A DNA stretch of 64,000 bases from Hungatella sp. UBA4396 (GCA_002389905.1 DGRE01000058.1:1-64000), one strand, 5' to 3'. Shown: positions 1-8,411, counted from the first letter of the stretch. A program made the numbers and translations. The notes: a model not told the origin generated them from the sequence alone.

Positions 1-12
1 TTTTCTTCCAAA

Positions 13-70
13 CTTTCTCATCGGTCACCGATGTGTTTGAAAGAAGTTTTTTGCCGCCGTTTTCAGCGGC
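13..70 (-). other. Structured transcript leader, possibly 16S rRNA leader
   Basis: Downstream of the leftward promoter the transcript would contain two stem-loops: GCCGC/GCGGC (53-57 with 66-70) and CATCGG/CCGATG (19-24 with 28-33). The second is extended by CTTTC/GAAAG (13-17 with 37-41 or so). Such stems fit rRNA leader or processing structures. No rRNA sequence itself is visible before the edge. Confidence 0.4.
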
Positions 71-77
71 GAGTTAT

Positions 78-106
78 ATCATAACAAAGGGGGAGGGAAA
101 TGTCAA
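78..106 (-). promoter_or_regulatory. Strong consensus promoter reading off the left edge (rRNA-operon type)
   Basis: On the minus strand a perfect TTGACA (101-106) is followed by a 17-base spacer and TATGAT (78-83). Immediately upstream on the minus strand lies an A-tract-rich stretch (about 107-145) like an UP element. The start point would fall near position 71, reading leftwards out of the window. Full-consensus elements plus an AT-rich upstream region are characteristic of rRNA promoters in Firmicutes. That an rRNA operon follows is inference, because its body lies outside the window. Confidence 0.7.
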
Positions 107-173
107 CAACTTTTTTAAATTTTTTTGTTTATTTTGAAAAACGTGATTTTTACAACAATTTCTACATTTAGCC

Positions 174-209
174 GGAGCCTGATCTTCTTGATTATAAAGA
201 TCAGGCTCC
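174..209 (-). terminator. Perfect 13-bp hairpin after the SEC-C gene
   Basis: Bases 174-186 and 197-209 form a perfect 13-bp inverted repeat with a 10-base loop, just beyond the stop codon of the leftward gene ending at 220. There is no clean T-run after the stem, so it is an intrinsic terminator only by position and stem strength. It also insulates the strong leftward promoter beyond it. Confidence 0.55.
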
Positions 210-219
210 ATAGAAAATC

Positions 220-1779
220 TTAGTTTTTCTTTCCGCAGCATTTCTTATGTTTTTTCCCGCTTCCGCATGGGCATGGGTCGTTAGGATAGACTTTTTCAAT
301 GTTTTTTCTTTGGACAGATTTCTCTTCCAGGCCCCTCATCACCATTTCATAAGGCTTATGACCTCTGTTGAGCACCATCCGGGTTTGATTCCAGACATCA
401 TTGATAATAGAAGAAAAGGATTTTGTCTGTTCATCATTTTCAAATACAACTTCTGCCTCTTCCAGATCGTCAATTACATCCTGAAGCTGACCTCCTGTGC
501 TGATTTCTGCCTGAACCTGATGCAGAATGTATGGAATTCTGTCTTCCGGGACATTCATTTCCTCAGCCAGGAACTTGCCGAGACGGTCTAATTCCTCAGT
601 CATGATAAAGCCTGAGTTGTCCGCCATGGAGCGGATTTCTGACCGGGTGGGAATATAATAAGGAACCTTCTTCTGCATCTTCAGCAGTTCCTTAAGACCA
701 TTCTGCTCCATCAGAGCACCGTCTGCAAAATTGCCGTCAACGTATGCAACCAGGCAGCGGTATGGTAAAAGAAGCTCATAGGCATGAATCAGTTCTTCCA
801 AAGTGAGCTTGGCGTCTTCGTACTTATTAAATGTTTCCAGCACAACAGAGGGAGGGGTAACTGCATACAGGAAATTGGCTGCCAAAAGGTAGTCCCCGAT
901 TTTACTGAGACGTCTGCGCTTTTCTTCAAATTCCGGCGTATCCCATTCTTTATATGCCTTTATCACTTCTTCTGACGCTGCAAAACTCCCGTCAGCTCCC
1001 GCAGTCACATAGCCGCCTGCGTAAAGAAAGTCCATTTCTTCCAGTTCGGAGTCTAAAAGCTTATGGTTTCCTGCTGCAACCTGTTCAAACAGCTTGATTT
1101 CTGAATCACGGGCGCAGAGGAAATAAGAGCTCATAACTTCCTTATCTAAAATATGGGCTATGATCTGTTCTGCCAGCTCTTCCTTTTTCAATTTAGAAAG
1201 TCCGCTCATATGGTGTCTTCTGCCGATCTCCAGAAGGCTGTTTTTGTCATAGCAGTCATAAATGTCCTTGATATGAACTTCTTCCTGCCCCTGATTTCCA
1301 TTGCGGCTCAGACGTTTATTGACATCTTCCATATGATAAGGCTTTATCTTTTCTGATGATTGTTCTAAAAGCTCATAGTACCCGGCCATGTCCCCACAGC
1401 TTTCTGGGATGGAATCTCCCTTGAACTTAATGACCTGGGCGAAGCTTTCCTTATAGTCTGCAATCACGTCTTCCACCTGGATGGCATAGTCCCAATTATG
1501 GCAGGTATATATAAATTTATTGGTGCCGGACACCAGCTTGTCAATGACTGTATGGGTCAATATATATTTAGAATTTTGAAGTCCGCCCTCTTCACCCGGA
1601 GCAACCCGTACTCCTTCAGACCGGAATTCAAATTCATACAGGTGATCATCGGTCCGGCAGAATGCGGTCTGAATAATCCGGTGCAGTTCTTCAAACGTAA
1701 TGCCTTCCGGTATAAGAACCCTCCTCCAAACCGGTGGCTTACTACCTTTGATCGTGATTTTCAATTGATATGCTCCCAT
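220..1779 (-). CDS. pRiA4b ORF-3-like domain protein with C-terminal SEC-C zinc motif
   Basis: The 519-residue product starts at an internal ATG (1779) because AGGAGG lies 8 bases upstream; a longer reading to 1815 lacks such a site. The N-terminal ~190 residues (YQLKITIKGSKPPVWRRV..., with HLYEF and HNWDYAIQVED) match the plasmid pRiA4b ORF-3/IS1096-passenger-like domain found in many chromosomal proteins. The extreme C-terminus (NDPCPCGSGKKHKKCC) is a SEC-C motif, the zinc-binding module also found at the SecA tail. The middle is helical and unassigned. The biological role is unknown. It is monocistronic between its own hairpin and the Pho promoter region. Confidence 0.8.
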   Translation of the reverse strand: MGAYQLKITIKGSKPPVWRRVLIPEGITFEELHRIIQTAFCRTDDHLYEFEFRSEGVRVAPGEEGGLQNSKYILTHTVIDKLVSGTNKFIYTCHNWDYAIQVEDVIADYKESFAQVIKFKGDSIPESCGDMAGYYELLEQSSEKIKPYHMEDVNKRLSRNGNQGQEEVHIKDIYDCYDKNSLLEIGRRHHMSGLSKLKKEELAEQIIAHILDKEVMSSYFLCARDSEIKLFEQVAAGNHKLLDSELEEMDFLYAGGYVTAGADGSFAASEEVIKAYKEWDTPEFEEKRRRLSKIGDYLLAANFLYAVTPPSVVLETFNKYEDAKLTLEELIHAYELLLPYRCLVAYVDGNFADGALMEQNGLKELLKMQKKVPYYIPTRSEIRSMADNSGFIMTEELDRLGKFLAEEMNVPEDRIPYILHQVQAEISTGGQLQDVIDDLEEAEVVFENDEQTKSFSSIINDVWNQTRMVLNRGHKPYEMVMRGLEEKSVQRKNIEKVYPNDPCPCGSGKKHKKCCGKKN

Positions 1780-1960
1780 GAAAACGTCCTCCTGTTTCCC
1801 TCCGTTCCTGTACATTTCTGATTAAGGAACGTTTCTTCTTTCTTCTTTTTAAGATCAAGTGTACGTTACAATTTACCACATTTTCGCCCATTCTGTCCAG
1901 TCCATCCCTGTTTTTTTTGCAAATCAGACCAATTTTTCTGATTTTATTTGAAAAAGCAGC

Positions 1961-2026
1961 TTTACACAACCTTTACATTTTCTATACAGAAACATGATAT
2001 CAAAAGAATTTAGAGGCTGATATACT
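1961..2026 (+). promoter_or_regulatory. Pho box repeats and promoter of the pst operon
   Basis: Three TT/TA-ACA hexamers are spaced exactly 11 bases apart: TTTACA (1961-1966), TTTACA (1972-1977) and TATACA (1983-1988). This matches the PhoP-binding architecture of Firmicutes (TT(A/T/C)ACA repeats with about 5-base gaps). A -10-like TATACT lies at 2021-2026, with no good -35 at the right distance, as expected of an activator-dependent promoter. It should induce pstSCAB-phoU under phosphate limitation; binding itself is inference. Confidence 0.7.
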
Positions 2027-2072
2027 TCATCATGTAAGCGAAAGCAATTTTTGAGAAAAGAGGAGAATAATA

Positions 2073-2993
2073 ATGATGAAAAAAAGATATGGCAAAGTAT
2101 TTGCACTTGTGGGAACAGCAGCTTTGATTATGGGAAGCTTAGCCGGATGCGGCAGCAGTAATACAGAAACAAAGGCCCCTGAGACACAGGCTTCCGCCGC
2201 TGAAACACCTGCCGGAACCACAGCAGCAGCTTCCAGTGAAGAAGAAGCAGTTGATTTAAAGGGTTCCATCAGCATGGTAGGTTCCACTTCTATGGAGAAG
2301 TTTGCAACTGCTTTAGGTGAAATTTTTATGGAAAAATATCCTGACGTTACCGTTCAGAGTGAATTTATCGGATCTGGCGCAGGAATTGAGGCAGCCGGAA
2401 ACGGTTCTGCAGATATAGGAAACTCTTCCCGTAACTTAAAGGACGAGGAAAAAGCAAATGGCATTGCTGAAAACATCGTTGCAATCGATGGAATCGCAGT
2501 GGTTACCCACACTGACAATACAGCAGAGAGCCTGACAAAGGATGAACTGATCAACATTTACAACGGAACAATCACTAACTGGAAAGATGCAGGCGGCGCT
2601 GATCAGCCAATCGTTGTAATCGGACGTGAAGCCGGTTCCGGTACAAGAAGTGCATTTGAAGAGCTGTTAAAACTGGAAGACGCATGCAAGTACAGCAATG
2701 AATTAGACAGCACCGGCGCAGTTATGGCCAAGGTAGCTTCTACTCCCGGCTCCATCGGATATGTTTCCTTAGATGTTCTTGATGACTCAGTAAAAGCCCT
2801 GAGCCTGGAAGGTACAGCACCTACTCCGGAAAACATCAAGGCTGGTTCTTACTTCTTAAGCCGCCCCTTCGTTATGGCTACTAAGGGAGAAATCTCTGAG
2901 CAGAAGGATGTGGTACAGGCACTGTTTGAGTTTATCTACTCTGACGAAGGAAAAGAGCTTGTTGAATCCGTTGGCCTGATTCCTGCTAACTAA
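2073..2993 (+). CDS. pstS: Phosphate ABC transporter substrate-binding lipoprotein PstS
   Basis: The 306-residue product has a type II signal peptide ending in LAGC (lipidated Cys about 26) and then a Ser/Ala/Thr/Glu-rich linker. The periplasmic-binding-protein fold begins at SMVGSTSMEKF, and REAGSGTRSAFEELL is the classic phosphate-binding loop of PstS. It captures extracellular phosphate and delivers it to PstCA. GAGGAG lies 7 bases before the ATG. It is the first gene of pstSCAB-phoU, directly behind the Pho box, and a hairpin after it probably keeps its expression above that of the downstream genes. Confidence 0.95.
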   Translation: MMKKRYGKVFALVGTAALIMGSLAGCGSSNTETKAPETQASAAETPAGTTAAASSEEEAVDLKGSISMVGSTSMEKFATALGEIFMEKYPDVTVQSEFIGSGAGIEAAGNGSADIGNSSRNLKDEEKANGIAENIVAIDGIAVVTHTDNTAESLTKDELINIYNGTITNWKDAGGADQPIVVIGREAGSGTRSAFEELLKLEDACKYSNELDSTGAVMAKVASTPGSIGYVSLDVLDDSVKALSLEGTAPTPENIKAGSYFLSRPFVMATKGEISEQKDVVQALFEFIYSDEGKELVESVGLIPAN

Positions 2994-3015
2994 TCGAAAA
3001 AGACAATATGACAGA

Positions 3016-3050
3016 GGGATACAGCAGCCAGTTCTGTTGTATCCCTGTTT
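3016..3050 (+). terminator. Intercistronic hairpin between pstS and pstC
   Basis: GGGATACA (3016-3023) pairs with TGTATCCC (3038-3045), with an inner CAG/CTG extension, and is followed by TGTTTT. It sits between pstS and the pstC ribosome site. It fits a partial terminator or an mRNA 3' stabilising hairpin, a common device for making more binding protein than membrane subunits. Confidence 0.6.
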
Positions 3051-3068
3051 TACGAAAGGAGCTTGTTT

Positions 3069-4058
3069 ATGCAACCAAAGTCTTATTCCATATTCGGAGG
3101 ACAGGGAAGCAAATCAGGCGTGGAAAGAACTGCAGAAGTCGTCTTTACTGTCTGCGGTTTCTTTGCCGTTTTGGCTGTTGCTTCCATCAGTCTTTACATG
3201 CTTATCAGCGGTACTCCGGCACTTTTTAAGGTGGGAATCCTGGACATTTTGTTCGGTACTGTCTGGCAGCCTCAGGCCACTGTGCCCAGCTTCGGTATCC
3301 TCTATGTTATTTTAACTTCCATCGTCGGAACGGCCATGGCGATTCTCATCGGAGTTCCCATCGGAGTCATGACCGCTGTTTTCCTGGCGGAAACTGCTCC
3401 CGCCAAGCTGGCAGGGGTGGTGCGCCCGGCAGTGGAGCTGCTGGCAGGTATTCCTTCTGTTGTTTACGGACTTCTTGGAATCCTGATCTTAAACCCTCTT
3501 ATGTATAAGCTGGAATTGAAACTATTTGCAGGTTCCCAGGCCCATCAGTTTACAGGAGGCGCAAATTTGATTTCTGCGGTTCTGGTTCTGGCTTTGATGA
3601 TCCTTCCGACGGTAATCAATATCAGCGAAACGGCTCTCCGCTCTGTGCCGGGGCATTTAAGGAGCGCTTCCCTGGCTCTTGGAGCCACCAAGATCCAGAC
3701 TATTTTTCATGTGGTGATTCCGGCTGCAAAATCGGGCATCATTACCTCTATCGTACTTGGAACAGGGCGGGCCATCGGTGAGGCCATGGCTATCAGCCTG
3801 GTTTCTGGAAGCGTGGTAAATATGCCGCTTCCATTTAACTCTGTCCGCTTTCTGACTACTGCCATTGTATCAGAAATGTCCTACTCTTCCGGACTCCACA
3901 AACAGGTGCTTTTTACCATCGGTCTTGTCCTGTTTGCATTTATCATGATTATTAATGTTTCCCTCAGCAGACTGTTAAAGAAGTCTGCAGCAGAGGCAGA
4001 CCGGCCCATAAAAGTCAGGGGAAGCTCAAAGAAAGGAGAAGAACGCCATGACCAATAA
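3069..4058 (+). CDS. pstC: Phosphate ABC transporter permease PstC
   Basis: The 329-residue product has about six hydrophobic segments and the MetI-like inner-membrane fold. The EAA-type cytoplasmic loop is visible (SLALGATKIQTIFHVVIPAAKSGI), as is GRAIGEAMA, typical of PstC. It forms the phosphate channel with PstA. ATG 3069 is preferred over an in-frame TTG at 3063 because AGGAG is 7 bases upstream. Its last codons overlap the pstA start by 11 bases, implying translational coupling. Confidence 0.95.
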   Translation: MQPKSYSIFGGQGSKSGVERTAEVVFTVCGFFAVLAVASISLYMLISGTPALFKVGILDILFGTVWQPQATVPSFGILYVILTSIVGTAMAILIGVPIGVMTAVFLAETAPAKLAGVVRPAVELLAGIPSVVYGLLGILILNPLMYKLELKLFAGSQAHQFTGGANLISAVLVLALMILPTVINISETALRSVPGHLRSASLALGATKIQTIFHVVIPAAKSGIITSIVLGTGRAIGEAMAISLVSGSVVNMPLPFNSVRFLTTAIVSEMSYSSGLHKQVLFTIGLVLFAFIMIINVSLSRLLKKSAAEADRPIKVRGSSKKGEERHDQ

Positions 4059-4956
4059 TTTAGTCATTCCAGCCCAGCAAAATCCTGCCGCCTCATACAG
4101 CATTTACAACCGGAAAACCCGGATTTCAGATATGGTTCTGACAGCACTCATTTATTTGTGCGCTTCTGTCTCCATTCTGGTCCTTGTGGGAATTATGGGC
4201 TATGTATTTGCCCGGGGAATTTCCCAGATCAATGTAGAATTCCTGACCAGCGTTCCCAGCACGATTAAAGGAACTTTTGGTATTATTGGAAATATTGTAA
4301 ATACTTTATATATCGTTATTATCACATTGCTGATCGCCACTCCCATGGGCGTGGGGTCTGCCATTTACTTAAATGAATATGCAAAGGGAGGCAGGGCGGT
4401 CCGTGTGATCGAATTTACGACAGAAACCTTATCGGGAATTCCTTCTATTATCTTTGGTCTGTTCGGCTATGTATTTTTCGGAACCACTTTGGGACTTGGA
4501 TATTCCATTCTCACCGGCTCCCTGACCTTGTCCCTTATGATCCTGCCCCTTATTACCAGAACCACCCAGGAGGCCTTAAAGACCGTTCCTGAAAGCTACC
4601 GGTCAGGTGCTTTGGGCATCGGAGCTACCAAGTGGTATATGATCCGGACCATTCTTCTTCCCAGTGCCATGCCCGGCATTGTTACAGGTGTTATTTTGTC
4701 CATCGGACGAATTGTGGGAGAATCCGCTGCCCTTCTCTTTACGGCAGGAAGCGGCTACCTCCTTCCAAAGGACTTTTTCGGAAAAATATTGGAATCCGGC
4801 GGAACCTTGACTATTCAGCTTTACTTATCCATGCAGAAGGCCAAATATGACCAGGCTTTTGGAATCGCAGTTGTTCTTCTGGTCATTGTACTGGCAATCA
4901 ATGGACTTGCAAAGTTTCTCTCCCATAAATTTAATACGGAGGTTAAAGAATCATGA
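4048..4956 (+). CDS. pstA: Phosphate ABC transporter permease PstA
   Basis: The 302-residue multi-pass membrane protein has the characteristic GVGSAIYLNEYA segment, the EAA loop (ALGIGATKWYMIRTILLPSAMPGI) and GRIVGESAALLFTAG, all typical of PstA. It pairs with PstC as the second transmembrane subunit. AAAGGAG precedes the ATG, which lies inside the pstC 3' end. Its own stop overlaps the pstB start in an ATGA arrangement, so the genes are translationally coupled. Confidence 0.95.
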   Translation: MTNNLVIPAQQNPAASYSIYNRKTRISDMVLTALIYLCASVSILVLVGIMGYVFARGISQINVEFLTSVPSTIKGTFGIIGNIVNTLYIVIITLLIATPMGVGSAIYLNEYAKGGRAVRVIEFTTETLSGIPSIIFGLFGYVFFGTTLGLGYSILTGSLTLSLMILPLITRTTQEALKTVPESYRSGALGIGATKWYMIRTILLPSAMPGIVTGVILSIGRIVGESAALLFTAGSGYLLPKDFFGKILESGGTLTIQLYLSMQKAKYDQAFGIAVVLLVIVLAINGLAKFLSHKFNTEVKES

Positions 4957-5717
4957 GTACTAATACGGTTAAAATTTCAACGAGCAATTTAAATCTACAC
5001 TACGGCACAAACCACGCTTTAAAGAATATAAGCTTAGATCTTTATAAGAATAAAATTACTGCCTTTATCGGGCCTTCCGGCTGCGGAAAATCCACTTATT
5101 TAAAAACCTTAAACCGGATGAATGACTTGGTTCCCGGGGTTGTTATCGAGGGAGATGTTTTGCTGGATGGGGAAAATATTTACGATCCAAGAGTAGATAC
5201 TACTCTGCTGCGCAAGAAAATCGGCATGGTATTCCAGCAGCCTAATCCATTTCCCATGAGCATTTATGACAATGTGGCTTATGGACCCAGAATCCACGGC
5301 ATTAAGAATAAATCAGAGCTTGACGCCATTGTGGAAAGAAGTTTAAAGGGTGCGGCTCTTTGGGATGAGGTTTCAGACCGGTTGAAAAAATCAGCTCTGG
5401 GCCTTTCCGGAGGCCAGCAGCAGCGCCTTTGCATTGCCCGGGCCCTGGCTGTTGAACCGGAGGTTCTTCTCATGGATGAACCTACTTCTGCCTTAGATCC
5501 TATTTCTACCTTGAAAATTGAGGACTTAATGGATGAGCTGAAGGAGAAATATACAGTCGCAATCGTTACCCACAACATGCAGCAGGCCACTAGAATCGCC
5601 GATCACACCGCATTTTTCCTGGTGGGAGAAGTGGTGGAATACGCTCCCACTACTGAGCTGTTCACCGTTCCCAAGGACTCCAGAACCGAGGACTATATTA
5701 CAGGACGTTTTGGCTGA
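4953..5717 (+). CDS. pstB: Phosphate ABC transporter ATP-binding protein PstB
   Basis: The 254-residue ABC ATPase has Walker A GPSGCGKST (about 40-48), the ABC signature LSGGQQQR (about 151-158) and Walker B LLMDEP followed by TSALDP (about 172-182). FQQPNPFPMSIYDNVAYG is a PstB hallmark. It energises phosphate import through PstCA. The start overlaps the pstA stop by four bases, and phoU follows 30 bases on. The length is normal for the family. Confidence 0.97.
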   Translation: MSTNTVKISTSNLNLHYGTNHALKNISLDLYKNKITAFIGPSGCGKSTYLKTLNRMNDLVPGVVIEGDVLLDGENIYDPRVDTTLLRKKIGMVFQQPNPFPMSIYDNVAYGPRIHGIKNKSELDAIVERSLKGAALWDEVSDRLKKSALGLSGGQQQRLCIARALAVEPEVLLMDEPTSALDPISTLKIEDLMDELKEKYTVAIVTHNMQQATRIADHTAFFLVGEVVEYAPTTELFTVPKDSRTEDYITGRFG

Positions 5718-5747
5718 TCCGGCTTATTTAGAGAAGGAGATACGAAC

Positions 5748-6410
5748 ATGTCAATGAGAGTTAATTATGAACATGAATTAGGTCTTTTAAATAATGATAT
5801 TAAGGAAATGGGGAAGCTGGTTGAAAACTCCATTGAACAATGCTTTATTGCTTTTGAGGACCAGAATTTTGAAAAAGCAGAGGATATTATCAAAGGGGAC
5901 CGTACCATCAATGATCTGGAACGTTCTATTGAAGCCCGCTGCCTTTCCCTGATCCTGCGCCAGCAGCCGGTTGCCGGGGACTTGAGAGTGGTTTCCAGCG
6001 CTCTTAAGGTGGTTACTGACTTAGAGAGAATCGGCGATCATGCTTCTGACATTGCAGAACTGGTTCTGCGCTTAAAGGGAGAACACGTTTACCATGTGAT
6101 CCGCCACATTCCGGCTATGGCTGCTGCGGCAAAGGAGATGGTACACTCTTCTATCGAGGCTTTTATCAATCAGGATTTAGAGGCCGCCAAGGAACTCCAG
6201 AAAAAGGATGATGTGGTGGATGAACTGTTTGACAAGGTAAAAAATGATGTGGTGGAATTATTAAAACAGCCCAGTGAACACATTGACCAGTGTATTGATT
6301 TGCTGATGGTGGCAAAATATCTGGAACGTATTGGAGATCACGCTGTCAATGTATGTGAATGGACGGAATTTGCTAAAACAGGGGCTTTGAAGAATGTGAG
6401 GATTTTGTAG
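5748..6410 (+). CDS. phoU: Phosphate signalling regulator PhoU
   Basis: The 220-residue all-helical protein has two tandem PhoU repeats, each with the metal-cluster motif (LERIGDHASDIAE near 100 and LERIGDHAVNVCEW near 195). PhoU links Pst transporter state to the PhoR/PhoP phosphate response and limits phosphate uptake. GAAGGAG lies upstream of the ATG. It is the last gene of the pst operon. No terminator is evident before the toxin-antitoxin pair, which has its own promoter. Confidence 0.96.
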   Translation: MSMRVNYEHELGLLNNDIKEMGKLVENSIEQCFIAFEDQNFEKAEDIIKGDRTINDLERSIEARCLSLILRQQPVAGDLRVVSSALKVVTDLERIGDHASDIAELVLRLKGEHVYHVIRHIPAMAAAAKEMVHSSIEAFINQDLEAAKELQKKDDVVDELFDKVKNDVVELLKQPSEHIDQCIDLLMVAKYLERIGDHAVNVCEWTEFAKTGALKNVRIL

Positions 6411-6440
6411 GGAGTGTTGAAAACATTTTCATAAAATAGG

Positions 6441-6469
6441 TTGTATTTATCCTAGTTTAGCCGTATAAT
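6441..6469 (+). promoter_or_regulatory. Promoter of the Phd/Doc module
   Basis: TTGTAT (6441-6446), a 17-base spacer and a perfect TATAAT (6464-6469) lie 23 bases upstream of the antitoxin start codon. The module can therefore be expressed independently of pst. Autorepression by the antitoxin is expected from the family but no operator was resolved. Confidence 0.65.
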
Positions 6470-6492
6470 ATAGTCAGAAAGGATGTGACTGT

Positions 6493-6735
6493 ATGCAGGT
6501 GAATTTAAAAAGTTTGGTATCCATGACGGAAGCAAATCAAAATTTTTCAAAAGTTACAAAACTTGTAGATGAAAATGGAGTGGCGGTTATTTTAAAAAAT
6601 AATGTTCCCCGATATGTAGTTATTGAATACAGCAGGCTTGAGGAAAATGAAAATGCAGATGACCAGATGGTTGAAGATATAGCAGAACAAATTCTTACAA
6701 AGCATATAAAGGCATTTGAGGAGCTGGCTAAATGA
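6493..6735 (+). CDS. Phd/YefM-family antitoxin
   Basis: The 80-residue product has the N-terminal Phd/YefM DNA-binding fold: an initial beta strand, then SMTEANQNFSKVTKLV, and then a strand pair ending in PRYVVIEYSRLEE. The charged C-terminal helix (AEQILTKHIKAFEEL) would wrap and neutralise the toxin. Family knowledge says it represses its own promoter and binds the Doc toxin. GAAAGGA is upstream of the ATG. Its stop codon overlaps the toxin start (ATGA), so the antitoxin is made first and coupled to toxin translation. Confidence 0.9.
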   Translation: MQVNLKSLVSMTEANQNFSKVTKLVDENGVAVILKNNVPRYVVIEYSRLEENENADDQMVEDIAEQILTKHIKAFEELAK

Positions 6736-7112
6736 TTATCTTGAAAAAAGAGCATATTATTTCAATTCATAGCCTTCTGATAAAAAAATCTGGAGGCCTC
6801 GATGGGATAAGAGACCATAATTTGTTGGAATCAGCGCTGCAAACACCTTTTCAGACGTTTGCAGGAGAAGAATTATATCCCACCATTCAGAAAAAGGCTG
6901 CATGCCTGTGTTTTGGATTGGTTAATAATCATAGCTTTATTGATGGTAATAAGAGAATTGGAGTATTAGCTATGATGACGTTTTTACAGCTAAACGGACT
7001 TCCAATTGACTGCACTGATGATGAATTGGTTCAGTTGGGGCTTGGATTGGCTTCTGGAAATGTGAGTCAAGAAGAACTGTTTAATTGGATTGTTGCTCAA
7101 ACAGATAAGTAA
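6732..7112 (+). CDS. doc: Doc-family (Fic-fold) toxin
   Basis: The 126-residue death-on-curing protein contains the Fic motif HSFIDGNKRIG (about 67-77). The catalytic His and the nucleotide-binding GNKR are all intact, so the toxin appears functional. Doc proteins phosphorylate the elongation factor EF-Tu and stop translation until neutralised by Phd. It overlaps the antitoxin gene by four bases. Chromosomal copies behave as stress or addiction modules; here it sits between phoU and nagA without any other mobile gene nearby. Confidence 0.92.
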   Translation: MIILKKEHIISIHSLLIKKSGGLDGIRDHNLLESALQTPFQTFAGEELYPTIQKKAACLCFGLVNNHSFIDGNKRIGVLAMMTFLQLNGLPIDCTDDELVQLGLGLASGNVSQEELFNWIVAQTDK

Positions 7113-7134
7113 AGATAATAAAATACACTTATTC

Positions 7135-7176
7135 AAAAAATCAGGGCTGAAGGCTAAAAACATTCCTTCAACCCTG
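7135..7176 (-). terminator. Intrinsic terminator shared by doc and nagA
   Basis: TCAGGG-TGAAGG (7141-7153) pairs with CCTTCA-CCCTGA (7164-7176). On the minus strand the stem is followed by TTTTTTGAAT, a good T-run for terminating nagA. On the plus strand it is followed by TTCTATTT, so it may also end doc transcription. Confidence 0.75.
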
Positions 7177-7201
7177 ATTCTATTTACATAGCTCTATGTT
7201 C

Positions 7202-8341
7202 TTACAGCATAGCCACTCCTCTGCAATATGTCTGTACCACATCATAGGAATCTTCAAGAACCACCATATCTGCATCGTATCCGGCAACCAGTCTTCCCTT
7301 CCTGTCATCCACGCCAAGGCACTTTGCCGGATTGATGGTACAGGAATTCAGCGCCGAATCAAAGGGCACCATAGCCTCTTCCACCAAAATCTTCAGCCCC
7401 TTATTCGACTTCAACGTACTTCCTGAAATCGTATCCGTTCCCTTCAAATAGGCCAGACCATTTTCCCTGATCTCAATACTATGACCGCCTAACTGATATT
7501 CATTTCCCGCAGGGCAATGCTTTGCACAAAGAGAATCCGTAATCATGATGGCATGATCCTTTCCCTTTATGGTGTAATAATTATTAAGCGCTGCCAAATG
7601 GGAATGGCAGCCATCACAAATGATCTCACCGTATATTTCACGGACCCTGAATGCAGTTCCCACCAGCCCCGGGTCCCGGTGATGATAGGCTGTCATGCCG
7701 TTATACACATGGGTCATAGAGGTTGCCCCGTTTGCAATACCCATAAGCGCCTGCTCATAGGTGGCAGATGAATGCCCCATGCTCACCACCACTCCGGTAT
7801 CCTTGCAATATCTTGTCAGGGCAAAGTTCTCATCATGCTCCGGAGCAAGGGTGATGTATTTAATCATGCCCTTTGCCGCTTCCTGATATTTCTGAAACTG
7901 TGTTATGGAAGCGGAGGCAATTGCCTCAGGAGGCTGGGCCCCTTTATACTTCATGTCCAGGTAAGGCCCTTCAAAATGAATTCCCAGGATCTCTGCCCCT
8001 TCATATCCGTTTTCCGCCACAAAGGCCACGTTGGCAACTGCTTTCTCCAATACTTCCGGCATCTGGGTCACGGTGGTAGGAAGGATGGAGGTTACTCCTT
8101 CCTCCGGTATCCGTCTCATCCAGTCCCGCAGTCCCTCCGGTTCTCCGTCATTGGTATCGTATCCATAAGCCCCATGAGTATGAATATCAATAAATCCGGG
8201 AACGATCCGGTTATCGCCATAGTCCTGGTCTGCCTCCAACTCTCCGTAAGGGCGGACCGCATTGATCTTTCCGTCCTCGATCTGAAGCTGTGCCGGGATG
8301 AACTGACCTGCAATCCATACCCTTCTGCTCTGTATTATCAT
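7202..8341 (-). CDS. nagA: N-acetylglucosamine-6-phosphate deacetylase
   Basis: The 379-residue amidohydrolase-fold enzyme converts GlcNAc-6-phosphate to glucosamine-6-phosphate plus acetate, feeding amino sugars to glycolysis or wall synthesis. The metal motif HTHG occurs at residues 54-57. Later come the family blocks MGHSSATYEQA, THVYNGM, CDGCHSH and the catalytic-Asp block MITDSLCA. GGGAGG lies 8 bases before the ATG. No nagB or PTS gene is adjacent, so it acts with genes elsewhere. It has its own promoter. Confidence 0.94.
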   Translation of the reverse strand: MIIQSRRVWIAGQFIPAQLQIEDGKINAVRPYGELEADQDYGDNRIVPGFIDIHTHGAYGYDTNDGEPEGLRDWMRRIPEEGVTSILPTTVTQMPEVLEKAVANVAFVAENGYEGAEILGIHFEGPYLDMKYKGAQPPEAIASASITQFQKYQEAAKGMIKYITLAPEHDENFALTRYCKDTGVVVSMGHSSATYEQALMGIANGATSMTHVYNGMTAYHHRDPGLVGTAFRVREIYGEIICDGCHSHLAALNNYYTIKGKDHAIMITDSLCAKHCPAGNEYQLGGHSIEIRENGLAYLKGTDTISGSTLKSNKGLKILVEEAMVPFDSALNSCTINPAKCLGVDDRKGRLVAGYDADMVVLEDSYDVVQTYCRGVAML

Positions 8342-8382
8342 AAAAGTAGCCTCCCTTTTCTGTTTTCTAACCCTTTATCCTC

Positions 8383-8411
8383 AGTATAAACAGTTCCTTC
8401 CAGATTTTCAA
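8383..8411 (-). promoter_or_regulatory. nagA promoter
   Basis: On the minus strand TTGAAA (8406-8411), a 17-base spacer and TATACT (8383-8388) precede nagA by about 40 bases. This separates nagA from the kinase gene upstream that ends at 8442. Confidence 0.6.

Noticed and set aside
7772..8389. A 205-codon plus-strand frame opposite nagA
   Set aside because: It is fully antisense to a well-supported nagA, has no ribosome site and no recognisable domain; it is a codon-bias shadow.
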